Origin: Streptomyces sp. NRRL F-4489
Lineage (GTDB): Bacteria; Actinomycetota; Actinomycetes; Streptomycetales; Streptomycetaceae
Length of the DNA stretch: 24,396 nucleotides
Direction of reading: 5' to 3'
Assembly (NCBI RefSeq): GCF_001509485.1
Contig: NZ_LLZI01000290.1
Span: 1 to 24,396 of the forward strand
Below, in pieces: positions 1 to 8,128 of the stretch (the stretch's first letter is position 1; every line of letters starts with the position of its first letter). Made by a program: the position numbers and the translations under genes. Under the pieces are notes generated by a model, which saw nothing but the letters and a program-made list of their open reading frames with translations, made no database searches and was not told the origin of the DNA.

Positions 1-304
1 CCACTTGACCGCGGAGGTCGGGGAGGGAGGGGTGGGGGGCGGGACGGGCGGCAGGCTCGGCGGGCTCCTCACCGGGCCGGGAGCCGGGGTGCGCGGCGGG
101 CGCGGTGCCCTCCCGGCCGGCGGATCCCACCGGGCCGCCGGTCCGCTCCCGGCCACCGGCCCCCTCGGGGGCGCTCGTCCCCTCCCGGCCACCGGGGACC
201 CCCGGCCCCCCACCCGCCCCAAGGGGACCGCCGGTCTGGCTCAATTCGCCCTGCCCGGCGCCCCGTTCGGGACTACCCGCCCCTTCCCCGCCGTTCGGCT
301 CACG
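1..304. other. Non-coding, low-complexity GC-rich stretch
   Basis: I see no gene here that I can support. Open frames exist on the plus strand, but they translate to Gly/Pro/Arg-rich low-complexity sequence with no recognisable domain, and they run antisense into the 3' end of the cupin gene. The stretch contains a 14-base direct repeat (CTCCCGGCCACCGG at 146-159 and 182-195, 36 bases apart) and several related short repeats. It is probably the spacer between the cupin gene and whatever lies to the left of the window. Confidence 0.6.
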
Positions 305-320
305 AGGGATCCGCATCCCT
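305..320 (-). terminator. Small hairpin after the cupin gene
   Basis: AGGGAT (305-310) and ATCCCT (315-320) form a perfect 6-bp stem with a 4-base loop one base beyond the cupin stop codon. The position suits a terminator for the minus-strand gene. The stem is short and there is no clear U-run, as is common in Streptomyces, so this is tentative. Confidence 0.4.
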
Positions 321-321
321 G

Positions 322-885
322 TCATGCCCGGCTCAGCTCCCCGATCCGCCCCGCCTCCCGCGGAAACCGCACGGCCAGCCGCCCCGCGTCCCCGTGCTCG
401 TAGTCCGCGAACGTGAAGCCGGGCGCCATCGTGCAGCCGAAGAGCGTCCAGGCGCCCCCGCCGGCGACCTCGGCCGCCATCCACGTACCGGCCGGGACCG
501 TGAACTGCACGTGCTGGCCGCCCAGGACGTCCGGCCCGAGCACGACCGTACGGGCCGCGCGGCCCCCGCCGCCCTCCGCGTCCCCGTCCCCCTTACCGCC
601 ACCGCCCCCGTCCCCGTCTCCCGGCAGCAGGAACAGGCTGAGCGGGTCCCCCAGGTAGAAGTGCCAGACCTCGTCGGCCGGCAGCCGGTGCAGCGCCGCG
701 TACACGCCCGGCTCGGCGGTCAGCAGCATCACGATCGCGGAGCCCTCGGGCCGCCCGTCCGGCCGCTCCGGCCCGGCCCAGGTCCGCCGGTACCAGCCGC
801 CCTCGCGCGGCAGCCGGGTCAGCCCGCAGCGGGCCACCAGCTCCCGCGCGAACGGGTCCCGGGGCACCGCGGGGTGCTCGTCCAT
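322..885 (-). CDS. Cupin domain-containing protein, DUF985 (Cupin_5) family
   Basis: Predicted soluble single-domain beta-barrel cupin of 187 residues. Family-typical stretches are the N-terminal 'GLTRLPREGGWYRRTW', 'LHRLPADEVWHFYLGDPLSL', 'GPDVLGGQHVQFTVPAGTWMAAE' and 'GCTMAPGFTFADYEHGD'. The conserved His/Glu positions that DUF985 cupins use for metal or ligand binding appear present. A Gly/Asp-rich insert ('GDGDGGGGGKGDGDAEGGGG') sits in a surface loop about halfway along and is probably disordered. I chose the ATG at 885 (MDEHP) because an AAGGCGG stretch precedes it. A GTG at 930 would add 15 low-complexity residues. No substrate can be assigned: DUF985 members are structurally characterised but mostly of unknown function. 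Confidence 0.8.
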   Translation of the reverse strand: MDEHPAVPRDPFARELVARCGLTRLPREGGWYRRTWAGPERPDGRPEGSAIVMLLTAEPGVYAALHRLPADEVWHFYLGDPLSLFLLPGDGDGGGGGKGDGDAEGGGGRAARTVVLGPDVLGGQHVQFTVPAGTWMAAEVAGGGAWTLFGCTMAPGFTFADYEHGDAGRLAVRFPREAGRIGELSRA

Positions 886-1018
886 CCGCCGGCCCGCCTT
901 CCGCTCGTCCGCCGTACCACCACCGCCCACCGGCCCGGCCGCGCCGCCGGCCCCGGCCGTGGGCTCACCCTAGGGGCGGAGGGGTCACGGGACGCGGAAC
1001 GAGCGGAAGAATCGGGCC

Positions 1019-1450
1019 ATGTCTGACTACGAGTCCACCCCCGCGTCCCCGTATACCGCGTCCGCCCCGGCCTCTCCCCAGGAGACCGCACCCGCCGCGG
1101 TCCGTCCCCAGGCCACCGCCGACCACCCGGCGGGCCCCTGGGCCACCGTCGACGGGCTGCGGCAGTGGCTCGACCGGGAGAGCGCGCTGCCGGCGGAGCA
1201 GGAGCGGCTGCTGCGGTTCCTCAAGCTCGCGGAGGAGGCCGGCGAGGTGGCCCAGGCCGTCATCGGGGCCACCGGCCAGAACCCGCGCAAGGGCCGCAGC
1301 CACACCTGGGACGACGTCCAGGCCGAACTGTGCGATGTGATCGTGACGGCGATGGTGGCGCTGCGGACGCTGACGCCCGAGGCGCGGCAGGTCTTCGAGG
1401 GGCATCTGCGGCGCATCGCGGACCGGGTGCCGGGGGCCGCCGTACGCTGA
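1019..1450 (+). CDS. MazG-like nucleotide pyrophosphohydrolase family protein
   Basis: 143 residues. The first 40 are Ala/Pro/Thr-rich and probably disordered. The rest is a single alpha-helical MazG-like domain with the metal-binding pattern EE-xx-E (E72, E73, E76 in '[10 protein letters not shown]') followed by ExxD (E103, D106 in '[11 protein letters not shown]'). In this superfamily these residues hold Mg2+ for hydrolysis of NTPs or other nucleotides to the monophosphate plus pyrophosphate, often as housecleaning of damaged nucleotides. The substrate cannot be read from sequence. A weak purine-rich stretch (GCGGAAGAA) precedes the ATG. The YnfA-type gene starts 5 bases after the stop, so the two are probably cotranscribed. 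Confidence 0.85.
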   Translation: MSDYESTPASPYTASAPASPQETAPAAVRPQATADHPAGPWATVDGLRQWLDRESALPAEQERLLRFLKLAEEAGEVAQAVIGATGQNPRKGRSHTWDDVQAELCDVIVTAMVALRTLTPEARQVFEGHLRRIADRVPGAAVR

Positions 1451-1455
1451 GGCCC

Positions 1456-1791
1456 ATGTTCCTCGCGCGTTCCGCAGTCCTGTTCGCCGTCGCGGCGCTG
1501 TTCGAGATCGGCGGGGCGTGGCTGGTGTGGCAGGGGGTGCGGGAGCACCGGGGCTGGGCGTGGATCGGCGCCGGGGTGATCGCCCTGGGGGTGTACGGCT
1601 TCGTGGCCACGCTCCAGCCGGACGCCCACTTCGGCCGGATCCTCGCGGCGTACGGCGGGGTGTTCGTCGCCGGGTCGCTGGTCTGGGGAATGGTCGCGGA
1701 CGGCTACCGCCCGGACCGGTGGGACGTCCTGGGCGCGCTGATCTGCCTGGCCGGTATGGCCGTGATCATGTACGCCCCGCGCGGCCGCTGA
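1456..1791 (+). CDS. YnfA/UPF0060 family small membrane protein
   Basis: 111-residue integral membrane protein with four predicted transmembrane segments (about residues 5-24, 33-52, 62-80 and 88-106). It carries family-typical stretches '[12 protein letters not shown]', '[21 protein letters not shown]' and '[20 protein letters not shown]'. Length and topology match UPF0060. That family resembles small multidrug resistance transporters, but its physiological substrate is not established. The ATG follows the MazG-like stop by 5 bases and the TGAGG spanning that stop may serve as the ribosome site, suggesting translational coupling. Confidence is high for the family, low for function. Confidence 0.9.
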   Translation: MFLARSAVLFAVAALFEIGGAWLVWQGVREHRGWAWIGAGVIALGVYGFVATLQPDAHFGRILAAYGGVFVAGSLVWGMVADGYRPDRWDVLGALICLAGMAVIMYAPRGR

Positions 1792-1860
1792 GCGGCGCCC
1801 TACGCGCGCCACGCACCGCCACCCCCCACCCGCGCCTGCATATCCTGATCACCCGAACCG

Positions 1861-1904
1861 CCCGCATCACCGGCACCGCCCGCACCGCCCGCATCACCGG
1901 CACC
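1861..1904 (+). repeat. 17-base direct repeat in the SDR leader
   Basis: CCCGCATCACCGGCACC occurs at 1861-1877 and again, identical, at 1888-1904, a period of 27 bases. Degenerate 'CACCGG' copies continue to about 1945. The array lies in the roughly 190-base leader between the YnfA-type gene and the SDR start at 1980. It may be simple-sequence drift. No regulator is implied. Confidence 0.7.
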
Positions 1905-1979
1905 ACCCACGCCACGCACCACCGGCGCCACCGGCACCCCCGACCCCACCCGCACCGCACCGCGCAGAGGGAGAGCACC

Positions 1980-2774
1980 ATGACCGCCGACACGGCTGAC
2001 ACCGCCGCCACCGCCGGCACCCCCGGCCTCCGTACCGCCGTCGTCACCGGAGCCAGCAGCGGCATCGGCGCCGCGACCGCGCGGGCGCTGGCCGCGGCCG
2101 GCTACCGCGTCGTGCTCACCGCCCGCCGCAAGGACCGGATCGAGGCGCTCGCCGCGGAGCTGCCGCACGCGGAGGCGTACCCGCTCGACGTCACCGACCG
2201 CGCCGCCGTCGACGCCTTCGCCCGCCACCTGGACCGCTTCCCGTCCGTGGACGTGCTGGTCAACAACGCCGGCGGCGCGCTCGGCGCCGAGCCGGTCGCC
2301 ACCGGGGACCCGGCCGACTGGCGCGCGATGTACGAGGTCAACGTGCTCGGCGTACTGCACATGACCCAGGCGCTGCTGCCCGCGCTGACCGCCTCCGGCG
2401 ACGGCACGGTCGTCGTGCTCTCCTCCACCGCCGGGCACGGCACGTACGAGGGCGGCGGCGGGTACGTCGCGGCCAAGCACGGCGCGCACGTCCTCGCCGA
2501 GACGCTCCGCCTGGAGCTGTGCGGCCAGCCCGTACGCGTCATCGAGGTGGCGCCGGGGATGGTCCGCACCGAGGAGTTCGCGACCACCCGCTTCCGCGGC
2601 GACGCCGACCGGGCCGCCAAGGTCTACGAGGGCGTGGACGCCCCGCTCTCCGCCGAGGACGTCGCCGACACCGTGGCCTGGGCCGTCACCCGCCCCCCGC
2701 ACGTCAACATCGACCTCCTCGTCGTCCGCCCCCGCGCCCAGGCGTCCAACACCAAGGTGCACCGCACAAGTTGA
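1980..2774 (+). CDS. Classical short-chain dehydrogenase/reductase (SDR)
   Basis: 264-residue cytosolic NAD(P)-dependent oxidoreductase of the classical SDR type. The cofactor motif TGASSGIG is at about 23-30, 'LD' at 69-70 (adenine contact), NNAG at 95-98, N121 in the structural Asn position, catalytic S149, and YxxxK as Y162/K166 in 'GYVAAKHG'. An Arg-Arg after beta-2 ('LTARRKDR') favours NADP(H). The C-terminal stretch 'TRPPHVNIDLLVVRPRAQ' resembles the serine/3-hydroxy-acid dehydrogenase (YdfG-like) branch, so a small hydroxy acid is a possible substrate, by inference only. An AGAGGGAGAG ribosome site sits just before the ATG at 1980. It stands about 190 bases from the YnfA-type gene and probably has its own promoter. 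Confidence 0.88.
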   Translation: MTADTADTAATAGTPGLRTAVVTGASSGIGAATARALAAAGYRVVLTARRKDRIEALAAELPHAEAYPLDVTDRAAVDAFARHLDRFPSVDVLVNNAGGALGAEPVATGDPADWRAMYEVNVLGVLHMTQALLPALTASGDGTVVVLSSTAGHGTYEGGGGYVAAKHGAHVLAETLRLELCGQPVRVIEVAPGMVRTEEFATTRFRGDADRAAKVYEGVDAPLSAEDVADTVAWAVTRPPHVNIDLLVVRPRAQASNTKVHRTS

Positions 2775-2793
2775 CGAGCCGAGGGCCGGACAC

Positions 2794-2811
2794 CCGGGGC
2801 ACCCACCCCGG
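2794..2811. terminator. Hairpin between convergent SDR and rtcB
   Basis: CCGGGG (2794-2799) and CCCCGG (2806-2811) form a perfect 6-bp stem with a 6-base loop in the 85-base gap between two converging genes. Position suggests a shared terminator. The stem is short. Confidence 0.4.
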
Positions 2812-2859
2812 AAGCCCGGCCCCAGGGCACCACCCCGAAAGCCGCCCCCGAGGCAGCCG

Positions 2860-4053
2860 TCACCCCTTCACACACACCACCTGCTTCAGCTTCGCCACGA
2901 CCTCCACCAGATCGCGCTGCTGGTCCATGACCTGTTCGATCGGCTTGTAGGCGGCGGGGATCTCGTCGACGACGCCGGAGTCCTTGCGGCACTCCACGCC
3001 CCGGGTCTGCTCCTCCAGGTCGCGGGCGGTGAAGCGCTTCTTCGCGGCGTTCCGGCTCATCCTCCGGCCGGCGCCGTGCGAGGCGGAGTTGAAGGACGCG
3101 GCGTTCCCCAGGCCCCGGACGATGTACGAGCCGGTGCCCATCGAGCCGGGGATGATGCCGTGGTCGCCGCTGCCGGCCCGGATCGCGCCCTTGCGGGTGA
3201 CCAGGAGGTCCATGCCCTCGTAGGTCTCCTCGGCGACGTAGTTGTGGTGGCAGGAGATGACCGGCTCGAAGACCGGCTTGGCCTTGCGGAACTCCTTGCG
3301 GACGACGTCCTGGAAGAGGGCCATCATCAGCGCGCGGTTGTGCCGCGCGTACTCCTGCGCCCAGAAGAGGTCGTTGCGGTACGCGGCCATCTGCGGGGTG
3401 CCGGCGATGAAGACGGCGAGGTCGCGGTCGACGAGTCCCTGGTTGTGCGGCAGCGCGCGGGCCTGCTCGATGTGGTACTCGGCCAGCTCCTTGCCGATGT
3501 TGCGGGAGCCGGAGTGCAGCATCAGCCACACCGACCCGGCCTCGTCGAGGCAGAACTCGATGAAGTGGTTGCCGGAGCCGAGCGACCCCATCTGCTTGCG
3601 GGCCCGGTCCTCGCGGAACCGCACCGCCTCGGCCACCCCGCCGAAGCGCGCCCAGAAGTCGTCCCAGCCGGCGGTGGGGACGCCGTGCAGCCGGCCCGGG
3701 TCGACCGGCTCGCCGTGCATGCCCCGGCCCACCGGGATCGCCTGCTCGATGCGGGAGCGCAGCCGGGAGAGGTCGCCGGGCAGGTCGTTGGCGGTGAGCG
3801 AGGTCTTGACGGCGCTCATCCCGCAGCCGATGTCCACGCCGACGGCGGCCGGGCAGACCGCGCCGTGCAGGGCGATCACCGAGCCGACGGTGGCGCCCTT
3901 GCCGTAGTGGACGTCCGGCATGACGGCCAGGCCCTTGATCCACGGGAGGGTGGCGACGTTGCGCAGCTGCTGCATCGCGACGCCCTCGACGGTGGCCGGG
4001 TCGGTCCACATCCGGATCGGTACGTTGGCGCCGGGTATTTCGGTGTACGGCAT
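2860..4053 (-). CDS. rtcB: RtcB-family RNA ligase
   Basis: 397 residues. RtcB joins RNA 3'-phosphate or 2',3'-cyclic phosphate ends to 5'-OH ends through a GMP-histidine intermediate. Seen here: 'MPDVHYGKGATVGSVIA' (45-61), metal Cys in 'GVDIGCGM' (C77), 'GSGNHFIEF', 'HSGSRNIGK', 'CHHNYV', 'GSMGTGSYIV' and 'SASHGAGRRMSR' with H326 in the guanylylated-His position. All expected metal and nucleotide ligands appear present, so it should be active. Neither archease nor RtcA is adjacent, which leaves its substrate (tRNA, mRNA or rRNA repair) open. The ATG at 4053 is preceded by a GGGGGAA stretch. It is transcribed divergently from the first lipoprotein and converges on the SDR. Confidence 0.93.
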   Translation of the reverse strand: MPYTEIPGANVPIRMWTDPATVEGVAMQQLRNVATLPWIKGLAVMPDVHYGKGATVGSVIALHGAVCPAAVGVDIGCGMSAVKTSLTANDLPGDLSRLRSRIEQAIPVGRGMHGEPVDPGRLHGVPTAGWDDFWARFGGVAEAVRFREDRARKQMGSLGSGNHFIEFCLDEAGSVWLMLHSGSRNIGKELAEYHIEQARALPHNQGLVDRDLAVFIAGTPQMAAYRNDLFWAQEYARHNRALMMALFQDVVRKEFRKAKPVFEPVISCHHNYVAEETYEGMDLLVTRKGAIRAGSGDHGIIPGSMGTGSYIVRGLGNAASFNSASHGAGRRMSRNAAKKRFTARDLEEQTRGVECRKDSGVVDEIPAAYKPIEQVMDQQRDLVEVVAKLKQVVCVKG

Positions 4054-4074
4054 GGCTGGAACTCGATTCCCCCG

Positions 4075-4102
4075 GAGATACGAAAAAGTAAAAGGCGGAC
4101 AA
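4075..4102 (-). promoter_or_regulatory. Possible rtcB promoter
   Basis: Read on the minus strand, TTGTCC (4102-4097) is followed after 16 bases by TATCTC (4080-4075). The spacer is strikingly AT-rich (TTTTACTTTTT) for this genome. This is a reasonable but imperfect housekeeping-type promoter about 20 bases upstream of the rtcB start. Confidence 0.35.
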
Positions 4103-4217
4103 TGCGCCTGATTCTGGGCAGCGAACCGGCGTTCACCGCGCGGCGTGCGGTAGACATTGTGTCCACCGGCCGCCGCTCGGCGGCAACCGCATTTCCGCAG
4201 GGAAGGAGTCGCGAACG

Positions 4218-5099
4218 ATGCCGCGCAGATCGTTCGTACCCGGTGCCGCGCTGCTGGTCACCGCGGCACTGGCCGCCGGCCTGTCCGGCTGCGGCGGCGG
4301 CTCCGCCACCGGCACCGGCGGGGGCGACGGCAAGACCGGCGACGCCACCGCCGCCACCCAGGCCGCCGAGCCCGGCCGCTACCAGTACCTCCCGGAGCCC
4401 TGCGGCCTCCCGGCCCGCTCCAGCCTGCGCGCCATGCTGCCCGGCGACGGCCAGCCGCTGGCGCCCGCCGACGCCGAGAAGATCTACGCCGGCCGGTCCG
4501 ACATCACCTACGACACCGACCGCCGCGTCGGCTGCCAGTGGACGCGGGAGACCGCCGAGGGCACCCGCCACCTCACCCTGGACATCCAGCGGGTCGTCTC
4601 GTACAGCCCCGCGGTGAGCGACGACGACCGGGCGGCGGAGCTCTACCGCGGCAAGGAGCAGGCCGCCGGGATCCCGTCCGGCGGCGGCCCGACGGCCACC
4701 CCGAAGGACAAGCCGGGCGACAAGCCGTCAGGCGGGCCGTCGAGCCCGTCCGCCACCCCCGGCGGCACGGACCCCGGCGGCAAGAAGGCCGACGGCGCCG
4801 CGCAGGCCACCCCGACGCCGACCCCGACGCCCTCGGACCCCTCCGTCGGCCCCGGCGGCCCGCTCGCCCCGCGCGAGCTGGACGGCCTCGGCGACGCGGC
4901 GTTCCTCAACGACCGGCTCTCCACCACGGACTCGGGTGTGCACCGCGACGTCACTGTGGTCTTCCGCACGTCGAACGTCATCGTGACGATCACCTACGAC
5001 CAGTGGTCCGCGGACAAGACGAAGCTGCCGGAAAGCCAGGAACTGCAGGACAAGGCGCGTTCCCTGGCCGGCGAACTGGTCGACAGCCTGAGCGAATAG
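4218..5099 (+). CDS. DUF3558 lipoprotein (first of tandem pair)
   Basis: 293-residue predicted lipoprotein. The signal peptide has a short Arg-containing n-region, a hydrophobic core, and a lipobox LSGC with the lipidated C25. The mature part starts with a Gly/Thr-rich tether, then a DUF3558-like domain with 'YLPEPCGLP' (C62) and 'GCQW' (C106), a likely disulphide pair, and ends with 'VTVVFRTSNVIVTITYD'. A Pro/Thr/Gly-rich insert of about 60 residues (roughly 150-210, including a TPTPTPTP run) interrupts the domain and is absent from its neighbour. DUF3558 proteins are actinobacterial cell-surface proteins of unknown function. The ribosome site GGAAGGAG precedes the ATG. Confidence 0.88.
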   Translation: MPRRSFVPGAALLVTAALAAGLSGCGGGSATGTGGGDGKTGDATAATQAAEPGRYQYLPEPCGLPARSSLRAMLPGDGQPLAPADAEKIYAGRSDITYDTDRRVGCQWTRETAEGTRHLTLDIQRVVSYSPAVSDDDRAAELYRGKEQAAGIPSGGGPTATPKDKPGDKPSGGPSSPSATPGGTDPGGKKADGAAQATPTPTPTPSDPSVGPGGPLAPRELDGLGDAAFLNDRLSTTDSGVHRDVTVVFRTSNVIVTITYDQWSADKTKLPESQELQDKARSLAGELVDSLSE

Positions 5100-5296
5100 T
5101 CCGGTAGGGGCGGTTCACCCGGTACGTCAATTTCGTTCCTGTTTCGTCCGGTTCGCCCCTCTTCTCGGGTGCCGGGAAGCGGCCGCCCCCCTCGCTCCGC
5201 CGCGTACCGTGCTCTGGTGCCCGCCCCGCCCCGGGGCCGGCCCACCCGCTCCCCCGGGTGCGCACCGACCCGACGACGACGAACAGCGAAGGAACC

Positions 5297-6025
5297 ATGC
5301 ACCGATCAGCCAAGCGACTCGCCGGCCTCCTCACCTGCGCGGCAGTACCGGTACTGCTCGTCGCGGGGTGCTCCGGCTCGGACGGCAAGAGCTCCGGTGG
5401 CAGCACTCCCTCCGGCTCGTCCAGCGCCGCCGGCGCCCCGTCGCCGACCGTCGCCGCCGCGAAGTACAAGAAGCTGCCGAACGCGTGCGAGGCGTTCTCC
5501 AAGGACACCGTCAACACGATGCTGCCCAAGGTGAAGGACGCCGCCGGCAGCCCCGGCAAGACCTCCGACCCGGCCACCCGCGGCTCCTGCACCTGGAGCA
5601 GCTCGGACGAGCAGGGCGTGGACGGCACCCAGTTCCGCTGGCTGGACGTCGCCTACCAGCGCTACGACTCCGACCCGGCCCTCGGCTCGGGCGAGAAGCG
5701 CGCCACCGACTTCTTCACCCAGCAGGTCAACGACGCCAAGGGCACCCCCGGCGCCAAGAAGACCGCCGTGGTGGAGACCGCCGGCACCGGTGACACGGCG
5801 ACCTCGATCACGTACGACATCAAGAAGGACGGCAACGACTTCAAGAACACGACGGTCGTGGCGCGCGCCGCCAACATCGTCGTGACGGTCGACTACAACG
5901 GCGCGGGCCTGGCCGGCGCCGACACCCCCAACGGCAACGACCTCCTCAAGGCCGCCCAGGCCGCCGCCAAGGAGGCCGTCGCCACCGCGGCCAAGGCCAA
6001 CGGCGCCCCGCCCGCCAAGAGCTGA
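5297..6025 (+). CDS. DUF3558 lipoprotein (second of tandem pair)
   Basis: 242-residue predicted lipoprotein, related to the preceding one by layout: lipobox VAGC with C25, a Ser/Gly-rich tether, then 'YKKLPNACEAF' (C64), 'TMLPK', 'GSCTW' (C98), 'LDVAYQRYDSD' and a terminal 'TTVVARAANIVVTVDYN'. The aligned Cys pair and C-terminal beta motif indicate ancient duplication. I used the ATG at 5297 (MHRSAK) because it gives a proper signal peptide and follows a GAAGGAA ribosome site. The upstream in-frame start at 5258 would add a 13-residue polar leader. The gap of about 200 bases from the first copy suggests an independent promoter. Function is unknown. Confidence 0.88.
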   Translation: MHRSAKRLAGLLTCAAVPVLLVAGCSGSDGKSSGGSTPSGSSSAAGAPSPTVAAAKYKKLPNACEAFSKDTVNTMLPKVKDAAGSPGKTSDPATRGSCTWSSSDEQGVDGTQFRWLDVAYQRYDSDPALGSGEKRATDFFTQQVNDAKGTPGAKKTAVVETAGTGDTATSITYDIKKDGNDFKNTTVVARAANIVVTVDYNGAGLAGADTPNGNDLLKAAQAAAKEAVATAAKANGAPPAKS

Positions 6026-6086
6026 CCGGAGGGCGGGCGGCGGGCGGCCGCCGGGCCGGTCAGCCCGCGCCGCCCGCCCCCTCCGG
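6026..6086. terminator. Bidirectional hairpin between lipoprotein and small membrane protein genes
   Basis: CCGGAGGGCGGGCGGCG (6026-6042) pairs with the segment at 6068-6086 (CGCCGCCCGCC, CC bulge, CTCCGG), leaving a 25-base GC-rich loop that can itself fold. It starts right after the lipoprotein stop, and its right arm lies within the last codons of the minus-strand membrane protein gene. Confidence 0.55.
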
Positions 6087-6275
6087 CTTCTTCCGGCCGC
6101 GGTCGTGCTCGCCCCACGCCATCAGGGCCAGCCCCGCGGCGAAGACGCCCAGGTAGGCCGGCCACGGCAGATCGAACCAGTGCCGCAGCACGCCCCACGG
6201 GCCGTCGAAGAAGAACAGGCCGATCAGGCCCAGCGCGCCCTGGAGCATGACGAAAAAACCCACGATTCCCCGCAT
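6060..6275 (-). CDS. Small two-TM membrane protein, unknown function
   Basis: 71 residues from the ATG at 6275. There are two hydrophobic segments ('GIVGFFVMLQGALGLIGLFFF' region, about residues 3-22, and 'YLGVFAAGLALMAWGE', about 39-54), a Trp-rich loop 'GPWGVLRHWFDLPWP' between them and a charged C-terminal tail. An upstream in-frame start at 6341 would add 22 polar residues; I prefer 6275 because a GGGGG stretch precedes it and the protein then begins with the first membrane segment. I recall similar short unnamed proteins in other streptomycetes but know of no function. It lies downstream of lysS on the same strand, separated by a hairpin. Confidence 0.65.
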   Translation of the reverse strand: MRGIVGFFVMLQGALGLIGLFFFDGPWGVLRHWFDLPWPAYLGVFAAGLALMAWGEHDRGRKKPEGAGGAG

Positions 6276-6341
6276 GCCCCCAGCGTGACGGATCCGGCCC
6301 CGGGAAACCTCCTCCCCGGGGCCGAACCCGTTCTCGCCCAT

Positions 6342-6370
6342 GAGGAGGAGAGCGGCGGACCGCCCTCCTC
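6342..6370 (-). terminator. Hairpin after lysS
   Basis: GAGGAGG (6342-6348) pairs with CCTCCTC (6364-6370), and an inner GGCG/CGCC pair closes a short loop, leaving an AGAGC bulge. It lies 6 bases past the lysS stop, as expected for a terminator. Confidence 0.5.
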
Positions 6371-6376
6371 CCGCCG

Positions 6377-8128
6377 TCAGCCGCCCAGCAGCGTGCGGAC
6401 CCGGTCCGCGCCGACGGCCAGCAGCAGCGTGGGCAGCCGGGGACCGGTGTCCCGGCCGACCAGGAGGTTGTAGAGGAGCGCGAAGAAGGCGCGCTGGGCC
6501 ACCTTCAGCTCCGGCGTCGGCTTCGCCTCCGGGCTCAGCCCCGCCTGGATCTTCGGCACGCCGTAGACCAGCGTCGTCAGGCCGTCCAGCGACCAGTGGT
6601 CGTCCAGTCCGTCGAGCAGCAGCCGCAGCGCGCCGCGGGACTGCTCGTCGAGGGAGGCCAGCAGCTCCGCGTCCGGCTCGGCGCGGACGACGGTGCGCTG
6701 GTCGGCGGGGACCTGGGTGGTGATCCAGTGCTCGGCCTTGTCCAGCCGCGGCCGGGTCTCGTCCAGCGAGGTGACCGGCTTCTCCGGGTCCAGTTCGCTC
6801 AGGATGCGCAGGGTCTGCTCGTCGTGCCCGGCGGTGATGTCCACGACCGAGGCCAGCGTGCGGTAGGGCAGCGGGCGCGGGGTGCGCGGGAGTTCACCGG
6901 CGGCGGTGCCCACGGCCCGGGCGTACGCCGCGGCGTCCGCGGGCTGCGCGGTGCCGTCGGCGACCTTGGCGGCGAGCTTGTCCCACTCGTCGTAGAGCCG
7001 CTGGATCTCCTGGTCGAAGGCGATCTTGAAGGACTGGTTGGGCTTGCGGCGGGCGTACAGCCAGCGCAGCAGCGGCGCCTCCATGATCTTCAGCGCGTCG
7101 CCCGGGGTGGGCACCCCGCCCTTGGACGACGACATCTTCGCCATCCCGCTGATGCCGACGAAGGCGTACATCGGGCCGATCGGCTGCTCCGCGCCGAACA
7201 CCTCGCGGACGATCTGCCCGCCGACCACGAACGACGAGCCCGGCGAGGAGTGGTCCACGCCCGAGGGCTCGAAGACCACACCCTCGTACGCCCAGCGCAT
7301 CGGCCAGTCGACCTTCCACACCAGCTTGCCGTGGTCGAACTCGCTCAGCGCCACCGTCTCGGAGTGCGCGCAGGCCACGCACTCGTACGTCAGCTCGGTG
7401 GTCGCGTCGTCGTAGCCGATGACCTTGGTGAAGTCCTTGTTGCAGGCCGTGCAGTACGGCTTGTACGGGAAGTAGCCCGCACCGCCCGCGCTGCCGTCGT
7501 CCTCACTGGCCGCGCCGGAGCCCTCCGCCGCCTCCAGCTCCGCCTCGTCGACCGGCTTCTGCTGCTGCTTCTTCGGCTTGCCGGTCGCCTTGTCCTTGGT
7601 GCGGTAGCGGTCCAGGACCGCGTCGATCTCCTTGCGGTGCCGCATCGCGTGCAGGATCTGCTCGCGGTACGCGCCGGAGGTGTACTGGGCGGTCTGGCTG
7701 ATGCCGCGGTACTCGATGCCCAGCTCCGCCAGCGCCTCCTCCATGGCCGCCTTGAAGTGCTCGGCCCAGTTCGGGTACGCGCTGCCGGGCGGGGCGGGCA
7801 CGGCCGTCAGCGGCTTGCCGATGTGCTCCTCCCAGGACGGGTCGATGCCCGCCGGGACCTTGCGGAACCGGTCGTAGTCGTCCCAGCTCAGGATGTGCGT
7901 GCACGGGATGCCGCGGCGGCGGATCTCGTCCGCGACCAGATGCGGGGTCATCACCTCGCGCAGATTGCCGAGGTGGATCGGGCCGGACGGGCTCAGGCCC
8001 GAGGCGACGACGACCTCCGGTGCGGAAGCGCCTGATGTCACTTTGCCGGGGGCGCGGCGCTCCGCCTCGGCAATGACCTCGTCCGCGAACCTGGAGACCC
8101 AGTCGGTCTCGGTGCTCTGCTGAGCCAC
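6377..8128 (-). CDS. lysS: Lysine--tRNA ligase, class I (archaeal type)
   Basis: 583-residue cytosolic enzyme charging tRNA-Lys. It belongs to the class I LysRS (PF01921), a Rossmann-fold enzyme unrelated to the usual bacterial class II LysRS. Evidence: '[14 protein letters not shown]' with HLGN at 52-55 (HIGH motif) and 'KMSSSK' at about 331-336. Two CxxC pairs (C226/C229 and C250/C253) probably bind zinc. A Lys/Gln then acidic Ala/Gly-rich insert (about 180-218) precedes the zinc region. The start is GTG at 8128, preceded by AGGAAGAGGAAGGG; a longer open frame upstream has no supporting ribosome site. It is divergent from argS. Streptomyces commonly also carry a class II LysRS, but this window cannot show it. 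Confidence 0.95.
   Translation of the reverse strand: MAQQSTETDWVSRFADEVIAEAERRAPGKVTSGASAPEVVVASGLSPSGPIHLGNLREVMTPHLVADEIRRRGIPCTHILSWDDYDRFRKVPAGIDPSWEEHIGKPLTAVPAPPGSAYPNWAEHFKAAMEEALAELGIEYRGISQTAQYTSGAYREQILHAMRHRKEIDAVLDRYRTKDKATGKPKKQQQKPVDEAELEAAEGSGAASEDDGSAGGAGYFPYKPYCTACNKDFTKVIGYDDATTELTYECVACAHSETVALSEFDHGKLVWKVDWPMRWAYEGVVFEPSGVDHSSPGSSFVVGGQIVREVFGAEQPIGPMYAFVGISGMAKMSSSKGGVPTPGDALKIMEAPLLRWLYARRKPNQSFKIAFDQEIQRLYDEWDKLAAKVADGTAQPADAAAYARAVGTAAGELPRTPRPLPYRTLASVVDITAGHDEQTLRILSELDPEKPVTSLDETRPRLDKAEHWITTQVPADQRTVVRAEPDAELLASLDEQSRGALRLLLDGLDDHWSLDGLTTLVYGVPKIQAGLSPEAKPTPELKVAQRAFFALLYNLLVGRDTGPRLPTLLLAVGADRVRTLLGG

Noticed and set aside
5..403. Plus-strand open frame of 132 codons at the left edge
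   Set aside because: Low-complexity Gly/Pro/Arg translation, no domain, and it overlaps the 3' end of the well-supported cupin gene on the other strand.
6596..8035. Long plus-strand open frame opposite lysS
   Set aside because: Mirror frame of a high-GC gene. Its Arg/Val/Leu-rich translation has no motifs, whereas the minus strand encodes an intact class I LysRS.
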